Shown here: in pieces, positions 46,618 to 54,775 of the stretch | Position numbering within the stretch: position 1 is the first letter of the stretch | Layout: the number at the start of each line of letters is the position of its first letter | Assembly: GCF_017313105.1 (NCBI RefSeq) | Contig: NZ_JAFLND010000001.1 | Span: 930,001 to 994,000, forward strand | Source of the DNA: [Muricauda] lutisoli (nom. illeg.) | Lineage (GTDB): Bacteria > Bacteroidota > Bacteroidia > Flavobacteriales > Flavobacteriaceae | Length of the DNA stretch: 64,000 nt | Direction: 5' to 3' | The notes under the pieces: model-generated | The model's input: only the letters and a program-made list of their open reading frames with translations | The model's database searches: none | What the model was told of the DNA's origin: nothing | Translations under genes and position numbers: made by a program

Positions 46618-47535
46618 TTAAGCAAAGAATTTGTTTTTGATCGCGGTGGCCATGGTGTGGGCCGCACTCTGGTTTAAACGAAACCAGAGCTCAGGTTCAA
46701 AAATTTCCAGTTCGGCCAACGCCCAGTTACCGTCATTGTCCTTAAAAATATCGACTCTTGCGTAAATCGGCATCTCAGGTGCGGCATGTACAACACTTTT
46801 GGCAAATGCTATCTGCTCTTGACTTGGTTCATAATCATGAACCGTTCCACCGAAGTCATCCTGAACCCTGAAATCACCTGGTTTGGCAATCTTTAATACG
46901 GCGTGGGTAAACTCTCCATTAAAAACCATCATGGAGATTTCACCTTCGGAAACGATGTTCCCTTGAAATTCCTGAAGCATCATGGCCTCATTCCCGACCA
47001 ATTCCTTAAAGATGGATTCGTAATTGTTAACCTCGTCTTTTCCTATTTTGTAGGTGTGTCGAGCCGCTCCCGATACACAGGGTTTTAAAATATAGGTGTC
47101 AGCAGTAAAACCATATTCCGATTTTGCCTTTGCAATGGCATTGGCAAGTGTTATCTCTGAATTTTTTTCGGCAAAAACAGTTTTGGGAATGCTTACTCCA
47201 GCGTTGGATAGATCTTGCAAATAGTGCTTATCAATGTTCCAATAAATTAGGTCTTTGGAGTTGATGAATTGTGTTTGTTTTGAAGCTTTCTCCAACCATA
47301 AGGAAAACTCCGCATAACGGTCAAAATAGTCCCAAGTGGTTCGGAACAGGGCATATTTGGTGTTCGACCAATCAAAGTCAGGGTCGTCCCAAGCTTTACG
47401 CACCACATTTAATCCTTGACTTTGCAAAGCTTCCAAAACAAGTTGGTCTTCTTGCAGTACATTTTGGATGTAGGGTGTCTTTTCTTTTGGGGCCACGTAA
47501 CGGTGGTCCGTTAAAACAACAACGTCGAATTCCAT
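46618..47535 (-). CDS. ATP-grasp domain protein of unknown substrate
   Basis: 305 residues. The ATP-grasp pattern runs through YILKPCVSGAARHTYKI (ATP-binding lysine and loop), AMMLQEFQGNI, GEISMMVFNGEF and the metal-binding tail YARVDIFKDNDGNWALAELEIFEPEL. It resembles RimK/glutathione-synthetase-like and DcsG-type ligases that join a carboxylate to an amine. No biosynthetic partners are nearby. Convergent with the LexA-like gene, three bases apart, and only 10 bases upstream of the gamma-glutamyltransferase gene on the same strand. Confidence 0.8.
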   Translation of the reverse strand: MEFDVVVLTDHRYVAPKEKTPYIQNVLQEDQLVLEALQSQGLNVVRKAWDDPDFDWSNTKYALFRTTWDYFDRYAEFSLWLEKASKQTQFINSKDLIYWNIDKHYLQDLSNAGVSIPKTVFAEKNSEITLANAIAKAKSEYGFTADTYILKPCVSGAARHTYKIGKDEVNNYESIFKELVGNEAMMLQEFQGNIVSEGEISMMVFNGEFTHAVLKIAKPGDFRVQDDFGGTVHDYEPSQEQIAFAKSVVHAAPEMPIYARVDIFKDNDGNWALAELEIFEPELWFRLNQSAAHTMATAIKNKFFA

Positions 47536-47545
47536 TGAATGTTAA

Positions 47546-49231
47546 TTAATAACCAACTGCGGTATCATCTCCGCGTTTGTCCGCTCCACCTTCCAATTTT
47601 CCGTTGGGCAGAACGCGTATTGCATCCACCTTTCCTATGATAGGTGTACGCTCTTCGTTAATGATGTACCCTTTGGATTTTAATTCGGCCTTGAGTTCTT
47701 TGGAGAAACCTTCGGGCTCAAAAATCACCATATCGGGTAACCATTGATGGTGGAAACGAGGTGCATTTACCGCTTCTTGCATGCTTAGGTTAAACTCATA
47801 AACATTTAAGATGGTCTGTGCAACCGCTGTAATTATTGTTGAACCACCAGGAGTGCCTACAACCATGTATAGTTGGCCATCTTTTTCCACGATGGTAGGT
47901 GTCATGCTGCTCAGCATACGCTTTTCCGGTTCAATGCTGTTAGCTTCGGCGCCGATAAGCCCAAACATATTGGGTACACCGGGTTTGGCGCTAAAATCGT
48001 CCATTTCGTTATTCAAAAAGAAACCAAGTTCGGCACAGTATAGTTTGGAACCGTACCCTCCGTTTAAAGTAGAGGTAGCTGAAATGGCATTTCCTTCGCT
48101 GTCCACGATGGAGTAGTGAGTGGTCTGTGCGCTTTCAATGATCTCTACTTCACCATGGCTTACATCGGAAGACAACGTAGCCTTATCAAAAGAAAAGTCG
48201 GCCATTCTCTCTTGTAAGTAGTCATCGTTTAAAAGCACATCATAAGGAATGTCCACAAAGTCTGGGTCTCCAAGAAAGAAGTTTCTATCGGCATAGGCCC
48301 TTCGTGAAGCTTCGGTGAACAATTGTATGGTCTTGGTAGTGTTATGCCCAAACTTTGAAACATCATAAGGCTCCATCATTTTAAATATTTGATTGATGGT
48401 TACCCCTCCGCTACTGGGCGGACTCATGGAAATCACTTTAATGTCCTTATAATTAAAAACGATAGGGTCTCTCCAGACGGCTTCGTACTTTTCCAAATCT
48501 TCTTCGGTGATCAAACCTCCATTTTCTTGAACAAAAGCAGCTAGTTTTTGAGCAACCTCACCTTTGTAGAAACCATCACGACCCTGCTCCATTATTTTCT
48601 GGAGAGTTTTGGCGTAGGCAGGGTACTTTATGGTATCGCCTGCAACAAAAGGGTGGGCAAATTTGGTGCTGTCGCCATTGGCTTCAATAAAGCGCTCGCG
48701 TGTTCTTTCCAATCGATTGGCCTGTTTCTCGGTAACAACAACACCTTTGTTGGCGAGTTCGATAATGGGTTCGATGATATCCTTTAAAGGGAGTTTTCCA
48801 AATTTTTTGTGCACCTCCAATACTCCGGCAACGGTACCGGGAACTCCTACAGCAGTACCGCCAGATGTGCTTAAACCTGGGATTACATTGCCCAAGGAAT
48901 CCAAATACATGTTTTTATGGGCTGCCAAAGGGGCTTTTTCGCGATAATCGATTCCACCGACTTCTCCATTGTTTTTGCGGTAGACCATAAAACCACCACC
49001 ACCAACGCTTCCAGCAAAAGGATAGGCGACTACCAAGGAAAGTTCTGTGGCGACCATGGCATCAAAAGCGTTTCCGCCTTTTTTCATAATATCCACAGCC
49101 AATTGTGATGCTTCTTCACGGGCGGATACCACCATGGCCTTTTCGGCGACCAGTCCGGTAGGTGCTGCTGGTTGTTGTTTACAATTGATAAAAAAGATAA
49201 GGGGTAGGAAGAGGAGTACTAGTCTTCGCAT
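47546..49231 (-). CDS. ggt: Gamma-glutamyltransferase, lipoprotein form
   Basis: N-terminal-nucleophile hydrolase of 561 residues that transfers or hydrolyses gamma-glutamyl groups (glutathione turnover) in the periplasm. Lipobox ends at Cys17 (IFFINCKQQ). Self-processing would occur before Thr371 in the TTHYS motif, giving large and small subunits. STLNGGYGS and PGGSTIITAV are later substrate-pocket motifs. The start overlaps the upstream AcpH-like gene by 13 bases, so the two are probably translated together. Confidence 0.93.
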   Translation of the reverse strand: MRRLVLLFLPLIFFINCKQQPAAPTGLVAEKAMVVSAREEASQLAVDIMKKGGNAFDAMVATELSLVVAYPFAGSVGGGGFMVYRKNNGEVGGIDYREKAPLAAHKNMYLDSLGNVIPGLSTSGGTAVGVPGTVAGVLEVHKKFGKLPLKDIIEPIIELANKGVVVTEKQANRLERTRERFIEANGDSTKFAHPFVAGDTIKYPAYAKTLQKIMEQGRDGFYKGEVAQKLAAFVQENGGLITEEDLEKYEAVWRDPIVFNYKDIKVISMSPPSSGGVTINQIFKMMEPYDVSKFGHNTTKTIQLFTEASRRAYADRNFFLGDPDFVDIPYDVLLNDDYLQERMADFSFDKATLSSDVSHGEVEIIESAQTTHYSIVDSEGNAISATSTLNGGYGSKLYCAELGFFLNNEMDDFSAKPGVPNMFGLIGAEANSIEPEKRMLSSMTPTIVEKDGQLYMVVGTPGGSTIITAVAQTILNVYEFNLSMQEAVNAPRFHHQWLPDMVIFEPEGFSKELKAELKSKGYIINEERTPIIGKVDAIRVLPNGKLEGGADKRGDDTAVGY

Positions 49232-49812
49232 AGAGAAATGAATTTTTGGTTGGAAAAGGTAATCAATTCTTCAAAAAATGACGTGAATTCATTTTCGAAT
49301 TCTGTATAATTTTCTTCAAGGTCCAAAATGGCAAAATTCATTCGGGACTTGTTTTTGGTTCGTCGGTTCATGCCATTGAGTACACGGTCAATCCCAGCTA
49401 AATTCGCATAGTTGAGCAGCCAATTGTCAGCAATCATGTAGGGCATCATCCGTTTGGTCGCCATGGGAAGGATGTCATAATTGTCTTCCAATAAATCGTA
49501 GAACTTTTCTACATAGGTGTCCAAAGGCACATCTGAATAACTGCTCCAGTTTTTGGCCAAAAAATGATCGTAGTAAATATCAACGATCACTCGACTGTAA
49601 TGATGGTAATTTTTGTGAAGGCGTTTACTGCTTTTTCTGGCGGTTGGGTGTGCATCGGTGAAGGTGTCGATTTCCCGGTGCAACAAAATGCCTTTTTGAA
49701 TTTTTTCCGGTAAATGCTTGTACCTGTTGCCGCGAATGTGATCGGCAAAGAAATTACCCAAAGTTATTTCCTCATCATCAAAAGATAAATAGATATGCGC
49801 TAAGAAGTTCAT
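49219..49812 (-). CDS. ACP phosphodiesterase-like protein (AcpH/DUF479)
   Basis: 197 residues. FLAHIYLSFDDEEITLGNFFADHIRG at the start (first 20 residues suffice) and HREIDTFTDAHPT are the metal-binding histidine/aspartate motifs of the AcpH family, which removes the phosphopantetheine arm from acyl carrier protein. The family is broader than proven AcpH, so the exact substrate is uncertain. Overlaps the following ggt gene by 13 bases. Confidence 0.82.
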   Translation of the reverse strand: MNFLAHIYLSFDDEEITLGNFFADHIRGNRYKHLPEKIQKGILLHREIDTFTDAHPTARKSSKRLHKNYHHYSRVIVDIYYDHFLAKNWSSYSDVPLDTYVEKFYDLLEDNYDILPMATKRMMPYMIADNWLLNYANLAGIDRVLNGMNRRTKNKSRMNFAILDLEENYTEFENEFTSFFEELITFSNQKFISLCED

Positions 49813-49875
49813 CGGGGCAAATTCCTTTTCTGTCGAAATTTACAAATTCAAAACATGGAATCGGTTAAGCCCGAC

Positions 49876-49883
49876 TATATTTG
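49876..49883 (+). promoter_or_regulatory. -7 element TATATTTG for glmM
   Basis: Exact TAnnTTTG, 20 bases before the ATG at 49904, in a 91-base gap between divergent genes. Confidence 0.6.
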
Positions 49884-49903
49884 CAAAAACTTTTTTAACA
49901 ATT

Positions 49904-51292
49904 ATGACACTGATCAAATCCATTTCTGGCATACGAGGCACCATTGGTGGCCACACAAACGACAACTTAACGCCTGTAGATGCGGTAAAATTTGCAGCAG
50001 CATATGGCACTTGGTTAAAATCGTACTCGGATAAGGATGAATTAAAGGTCGTAATTGGTCGTGATGCTCGTTTGTCTGGTGAGATGATCCAAAATTTGGT
50101 CGTCTCCACCTTGGTAGGACTTGGAATGGATGTCATCGATTTAGGATTGTCCACCACACCAACAGTAGAGATTGCGGTTCCTTTGGAAAAAGCCGATGGA
50201 GGTATCATTTTAACCGCAAGTCACAACCCCAAGCAATGGAATGCCTTAAAACTCTTGAATGAAAAGGGGGAGTTTTTGGATGCGGAGCAAGGAGCAAAGA
50301 TTTTGGCCTTGGCCGAAAAGGAGGATTTTGACTTTGCCGAGGTCGATGATTTGGGAGAAATCACCAAAAATGATTCCTATATCGACATTCATATTGATGA
50401 AGTCCTGGAATTATCCTTGGTAGACGCCGAAACAATTGAAAAAGCTGGGTTTAAAGTAGTTGTTGATGGTGTGAACTCAACAGGAGGCATTGCCATTCCC
50501 AAATTGCTTGAGGAATTGGGGGTGGAAGTGGTAAAGCTCTATTGTGATCCAACGGGCCACTTTCCGCATAATCCCGAACCTTTGAAAGAGCACCTGGGCG
50601 ACATCTGTAAAAAAGTAGTCGAGGAAAAAGCTGATTTTGGTATCGTGGTCGATCCCGATGTGGACCGTTTGGCATTCATCAGCAACGATGGAGAAATGTT
50701 CGGCGAGGAATATACGTTGGTGGCCTGTGCAGATTATGTATTGTCCAAAACCAAAGGAAACACCGTTTCCAACCTATCATCCTCCAGAGCTTTGCGGGAT
50801 GTTACGGAAAAACATGGAGGAACCTACGAAGCCGCTGCAGTAGGAGAGGTGAACGTTGTGACCACAATGAAAGCCAATAACGCCATTATTGGTGGTGAAG
50901 GCAATGGCGGAATCATTTATCCGGAAAGCCATTATGGTCGTGATGCCCTGGTAGGAACAGCCTTGTTCTTGATGTTGATGGCAGAGCGTGGAGGGACGGT
51001 TGCCGAGCTACGCGCCAGCTACCCTAGCTACTTTATGAGCAAAAAGAAAATTCAACTGACCCCGGATTTGGATGTGGATGCGCTTTTGGAAGCCATGCAC
51101 AACAAATATAAAAATGAAGATGTGTCGACCATTGATGGAGTAAAAATTGATTTCCCAGAAAACTGGGTACACTTAAGAAAATCGAACACAGAACCTATTA
51201 TCCGAATTTACACTGAGGCAAAATCACAGGATCAAGCGGATGGTTTGGCCGACAGAATCATTGGCGAAATAAAGGAAGTGGCGGGAATCTAG
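49904..51292 (+). CDS. glmM: Phosphoglucosamine mutase-type phosphohexomutase
   Basis: 462 residues. Catalytic Ser106 in TASHNP, metal site DPDVDRLAF and the phosphate-binding tail LRKSNTEPIIRIY identify the alpha-D-phosphohexomutase family. The short TASHNPKQWNALKL region is typical of Bacteroidota GlmM, which makes glucosamine-1-phosphate for peptidoglycan and lipid A. A phosphomannomutase role cannot be excluded. Convergent with the acyltransferase gene, overlapping by four bases. Confidence 0.85.
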   Translation: MTLIKSISGIRGTIGGHTNDNLTPVDAVKFAAAYGTWLKSYSDKDELKVVIGRDARLSGEMIQNLVVSTLVGLGMDVIDLGLSTTPTVEIAVPLEKADGGIILTASHNPKQWNALKLLNEKGEFLDAEQGAKILALAEKEDFDFAEVDDLGEITKNDSYIDIHIDEVLELSLVDAETIEKAGFKVVVDGVNSTGGIAIPKLLEELGVEVVKLYCDPTGHFPHNPEPLKEHLGDICKKVVEEKADFGIVVDPDVDRLAFISNDGEMFGEEYTLVACADYVLSKTKGNTVSNLSSSRALRDVTEKHGGTYEAAAVGEVNVVTTMKANNAIIGGEGNGGIIYPESHYGRDALVGTALFLMLMAERGGTVAELRASYPSYFMSKKKIQLTPDLDVDALLEAMHNKYKNEDVSTIDGVKIDFPENWVHLRKSNTEPIIRIYTEAKSQDQADGLADRIIGEIKEVAGI

Positions 51293-52206
51293 TTGTTCGC
51301 CGCTTTGGCAGGTGTTTTCTGGAACTCTTTTGGCACTTTGTCTTTGTGTTTCCAGCGTTTGTGCGTCCAGAAGTAATATTCCGGTGCCTCACGAATAGAT
51401 TTTTCCGTTTCTCGTAGAAAGGCATCGGTAATTTCATAATTAGGAACTTCGGAAGGATTTTCAGACAGAATTTTAAAGGTACCTTCGTAATATCCTCTTT
51501 TCTTTTTACGAACCTTGAGGTAGATCGGGATAAAGTCGTTGGCTTTGCAGATTTCTTCGCCGCCAACATGAGCAGGAACCACAATTCCCATAAAGTCTGT
51601 CCAGTACTTTGTTCTACTGACCATAGGGGACTGGTCGCTGATTATACCAACCATCAATAATTCTTTACTTTCTTTTGCGGCCTTAAGAATTTTTCTGGAT
51701 TCTCTGGTGGATATGAGTTCAGTATTGTATTTGCCCCTGATGTCTCTGACCAACTTATCAAAATACTTGTTTTCCACTTTTTGATAAATACCGTAGCCTT
51801 TGGATTTGATTTGTAAATTCAGGGATAGTACCCACTCCCAACTGGCATAATGGGGAAGCATGAGCATAGTATTGAGACCTTTTTCTTCCAATCCGTTGAC
51901 GAGCTCAATATTGGTTACCGTAAAGCGATCTTGAATTTCTTTTTTGCTCATGCCCATGGTCTTCATCATTTCCAGAAATATGTCGCACATATGCTTGTAG
52001 AACTTTTTCTCTATCAGTAATCGTTCTTTTTCCGACTTTTCTGGGAAAACCAAAGCTAAATTGTTGCGGACCACCTTTTTACGGTAACCGATTACATGAT
52101 ATAAGAGCATGTAAACACCATCAGAAATAAAATAAATGATTTTAAAGGGAAGTCTGGAAATCAACCAGAGCAATGGATAAACAAGGATATAAACTACGAG
52201 TTGCAT
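51289..52206 (-). CDS. Lysophospholipid/lipid A acyltransferase (LpxL/HtrB family)
   Basis: 305 residues. An N-terminal membrane helix (about 3-25) precedes the HxxxxE catalytic motif (HYASWE) and DQSPMVSR, both typical of the late acyltransferases that add secondary acyl chains to lipid A at the inner membrane. The last residues are basic (AKAANN tail). The exact acceptor is not established. LpxH at 57662-58579 is a pathway partner elsewhere in the window. Confidence 0.88.
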   Translation of the reverse strand: MQLVVYILVYPLLWLISRLPFKIIYFISDGVYMLLYHVIGYRKKVVRNNLALVFPEKSEKERLLIEKKFYKHMCDIFLEMMKTMGMSKKEIQDRFTVTNIELVNGLEEKGLNTMLMLPHYASWEWVLSLNLQIKSKGYGIYQKVENKYFDKLVRDIRGKYNTELISTRESRKILKAAKESKELLMVGIISDQSPMVSRTKYWTDFMGIVVPAHVGGEEICKANDFIPIYLKVRKKKRGYYEGTFKILSENPSEVPNYEITDAFLRETEKSIREAPEYYFWTHKRWKHKDKVPKEFQKTPAKAANN

Positions 52207-52232
52207 AGGCTATTCTTGTGTGCAAATATAGC

Positions 52233-52240
52233 TATATTTG
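52233..52240 (+). promoter_or_regulatory. -7 element TATATTTG for the rhomboid gene
   Basis: Exact TAnnTTTG, 19 bases before the ATG at 52260. Its presence argues that the upstream open frame (GTG at 52218) is not coding. Confidence 0.6.
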
Positions 52241-52259
52241 GACCCAAACCTTTATTTAC

Positions 52260-52910
52260 ATGCTCAATTTACATATTGCTACTATTGCCATTATGGTCGC
52301 TAATGTTCTAGTTTCCCTGCGTGGATTCAATAACTCTGCTTTTTTTGATAGGTACAAGTTCAGTATCAACGCCATACAGGCCGGTCAGCGAGAACGGATG
52401 GTGACTTCGGGCTTTTTGCACGTGGACATTTCACATTTGTTCCTGAACATGTTTACCCTTTATTTTTTTGCTCCTGTGGTCATCGGATGGTTTGGTCCCA
52501 TAAAATTCTTGATTATTTATTTCATTAGTTTAATTGCAGGGAGCCTGTTAGCACTTTTCTTTCACAAAAACGAGCCTTTTTATAGTGCCGTTGGTGCCAG
52601 TGGGGCCGTGATGGGCGTCCTATATGCTGCTATATTGTTGAACCCGGACATGCAATTGGGCATTATGTTCATCCCTATTCCATTGCCTGCTTATGTGTTG
52701 GGTATTGCTTATTTGCTGTATTCCATTTGGGGGATGAAGAGTAGGATGGGCAACATTGGCCATACCGCACACTTTGGTGGTGCCATTGGGGGCTATGCAA
52801 CCACCTTGCTCTTTAAACCAGAACTTTTTGCTACGGACACTCTTATTGTGGTATTGTTGGCCATTCCAATCATTATACTTTTTGTGCTGGATAAAATGGG
52901 CAAAATATAG
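52260..52910 (+). CDS. Rhomboid-family intramembrane serine protease
   Basis: 216 residues. Six transmembrane helices are predicted, with catalytic Ser114 in GASGAVMG and His171 in GHTAHFGG forming the dyad, and the loop HVDISHLFLNM. I start at the ATG 52260 because a promoter lies just upstream. Convergent with the TlpA gene through a shared hairpin. Confidence 0.92.
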   Translation: MLNLHIATIAIMVANVLVSLRGFNNSAFFDRYKFSINAIQAGQRERMVTSGFLHVDISHLFLNMFTLYFFAPVVIGWFGPIKFLIIYFISLIAGSLLALFFHKNEPFYSAVGASGAVMGVLYAAILLNPDMQLGIMFIPIPLPAYVLGIAYLLYSIWGMKSRMGNIGHTAHFGGAIGGYATTLLFKPELFATDTLIVVLLAIPIIILFVLDKMGKI

Positions 52911-52920
52911 TTTACAAAAA

Positions 52921-52945
52921 AAGGCCTTGAAATTATCAAGACCTT
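52921..52945. terminator. Terminator between rhomboid and TlpA genes
   Basis: AAGGCCTTGA and TCAAGACCTT pair around AATTA with one C/A mismatch, flanked by A7 on the left and a T-rich tract on the right. Confidence 0.75.
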
Positions 52946-52971
52946 CTTTTACTTTACCTATATTCTATTGT

Positions 52972-54093
52972 TCAGCTCTTTCCAAGAATTTCAGCTACTT
53001 TTTCTTCCAAGGCTGGACCTCTGAGGTCTCTTGCTACAATAACGCCATTTTCATCCAACAAAAATGCCGCCGGTATCGCGTTGATGTTGTACATACGAGC
53101 AATCGGGTCCTGGAAACGCTGTAAATTGGAAATGTGGTTCCATTCCAAACCATCGGATTCGATGGCATTGGTCCAATGCTCTGCTTTGTTGTCCAAAGAA
53201 ACACCCAGTACATCAAACCCTTTGTCGTGATATTTCTTATATACGGAAACAATGTTTGGGTTTTCTGCTCGACATGGTCTGCACCAAGCTGCCCAAAAGT
53301 CTACCAAAGTAAGTTTGGCATTGCTGGTCACATCGCTTAGAGCAAGTACTTCACCCGTTGGAGTAGGGGCTGAAAAGTCCGGTGCCACAGCACCTATTTC
53401 AGTTGATTTAAGATTTTCGAGCTGTTCTGCAATTCTTTTACCGGGCTCTGTGGCCTTCATTTCAGGAGAAAGTCCTTCGAACAGTGCTTTGACCTCATCA
53501 ACGGGAAGTGCCTTTGTGGCCAAGAAATTACCAACAATAAGTACGGACACAAAAGCATTGGGATGCTCTTTGGCGTAGTTTAAGTTAAAGTCCTTAGCAT
53601 CTTCTTGAAACTCCATGAACTCTTCGCGAAGTGCTGCAACCGTAGCAGTATCTCTCTGCTGTGCCGCCATACGCATATCGTCTTGCATTGATCGCGCACG
53701 TTGCGATAGTTTCCTGGACTCTGTCAAAAAGTCCATGAACATTTCGTTCTGTTCGGTGCCTTTAATTTTGGCCTGATCAATACTATCTTTCTGGAATTCC
53801 ACTTCAATGGTCCCATTTTCAACGATTACAGGAACATTACCGCGAACTTGGTCCACAAAAATGTAATGCATTTTAGGTTCAACTTGGTTTCCACTGAAAC
53901 TGAACATACCATTTTGCACAGCTGCAGTATCAATATCTACCAATTGATTGATGGAGTCCGTTGTTTTTAAGAATATTTGGGTACCATTTTCGGGTTCACC
54001 ATCTATGGTACCGTTCAAAGTGTATCCTTTAGGGTCGGAATTACAGGAAGTTAGTAATATAACCCCAAGGGATAGTGTAACTAGTCTTTTCAT
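52972..54093 (-). CDS. TlpA-like thioredoxin-fold lipoprotein
   Basis: 373 residues. Lipobox ends at Cys17 (LLTSCNSD). A DUF4369-type N-terminal domain (about 20-120) and a helical linker precede the thioredoxin domain. Redox pair Cys271-Cys274 (WCRPCR) and cis-Pro341 (NAIPAA) are intact. It would reduce or isomerise disulfides in the periplasm, as in cytochrome maturation. Substrate unknown. Confidence 0.92.
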   Translation of the reverse strand: MKRLVTLSLGVILLTSCNSDPKGYTLNGTIDGEPENGTQIFLKTTDSINQLVDIDTAAVQNGMFSFSGNQVEPKMHYIFVDQVRGNVPVIVENGTIEVEFQKDSIDQAKIKGTEQNEMFMDFLTESRKLSQRARSMQDDMRMAAQQRDTATVAALREEFMEFQEDAKDFNLNYAKEHPNAFVSVLIVGNFLATKALPVDEVKALFEGLSPEMKATEPGKRIAEQLENLKSTEIGAVAPDFSAPTPTGEVLALSDVTSNAKLTLVDFWAAWCRPCRAENPNIVSVYKKYHDKGFDVLGVSLDNKAEHWTNAIESDGLEWNHISNLQRFQDPIARMYNINAIPAAFLLDENGVIVARDLRGPALEEKVAEILGKS

Positions 54094-54136
54094 TTAAAAA
54101 TCTTTAGGTTGCTAAGGTATTCAATGTTTATGGCAT

Positions 54137-54169
54137 AAAAAAACCCCTGACCGTATTGAGCCAAGGGTT
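54137..54169 (-). terminator. Terminator of the small outer-membrane protein gene
   Basis: On the minus strand AACCCTTG pairs with CAGGGGTT (one T-G wobble) and is followed by seven T residues, 22 bases after the stop at 54191. Confidence 0.8.
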
Positions 54170-54190
54170 AACTTTTTATTTAGAACAGAT

Positions 54191-54688
54191 TTAGAACTGG
54201 TATCGGATACCCAACGCTATATCAAAATCAAAATCATTGTCAAAGCCATCATAACCAAGTATGCCGATTTCGGGCCTAAAGTCCAATGATAGCAGCAATG
54301 GGATGTCAAAATCGTATTCTACACCAATGTCTCCTGCTGCGAATACAAACAACCCGTCATTATCATTGTTGAAATCTGGATTAGGTTCAAAATCCACGCT
54401 TCCTAATCCTCCACCAACACCGTAATACCAATTAAAGTTACCGTCCAATTGGTGTACCCATTGGTAAATACCCGCCAACTTAAAGGCGTCAAAATCTCTA
54501 CTGTCCCTCCAGCCAAGATCGAACTCGGCTCGATTGTATTGTCCTATTGATTTTTGATAGGAAATCTCGGCTCCGAAGCCGTCACTATCACCCAAACGCA
54601 ATCCCAAGGCATGCTCGGAAATATTCTGTGCGCTAAGGCCAACTGTTGCAAACAAAAATAAAACTGAAAATAATGTGGTAATCTTCAT
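54191..54688 (-). CDS. Small outer-membrane beta-barrel-like protein
   Basis: 165 residues with a signal peptide (MKITTLFSVLFLFATVGLSAQ). The mature part alternates polar and hydrophobic residues and ends in an aromatic tail (ALGIRYQF), typical of an eight-strand outer-membrane barrel. Function unknown. Divergent from the GlcD-GlcF fusion gene with 87 bases between starts. Confidence 0.8.
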   Translation of the reverse strand: MKITTLFSVLFLFATVGLSAQNISEHALGLRLGDSDGFGAEISYQKSIGQYNRAEFDLGWRDSRDFDAFKLAGIYQWVHQLDGNFNWYYGVGGGLGSVDFEPNPDFNNDNDGLFVFAAGDIGVEYDFDIPLLLSLDFRPEIGILGYDGFDNDFDFDIALGIRYQF

Positions 54689-54717
54689 AAGGGTCTCGTT
54701 AAGTTAAAAATTAGAGA

Positions 54718-54725
54718 TAGTTTTG
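54718..54725 (+). promoter_or_regulatory. -7 element TAGTTTTG
   Basis: Exact TAnnTTTG, 50 bases before the TTG start at 54776. Confidence 0.55.
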
Positions 54726-54775
54726 TATTAGATTTACGTTGTAAAACTAGTTTTAGTTCCCAAAAGTATTCCGAA

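Noticed and set aside
52218-52259. A GTG-started extension of the rhomboid protein.
   Set aside because: A -7 promoter box lies inside this stretch, and the ATG at 52260 gives a normal rhomboid N-terminus.
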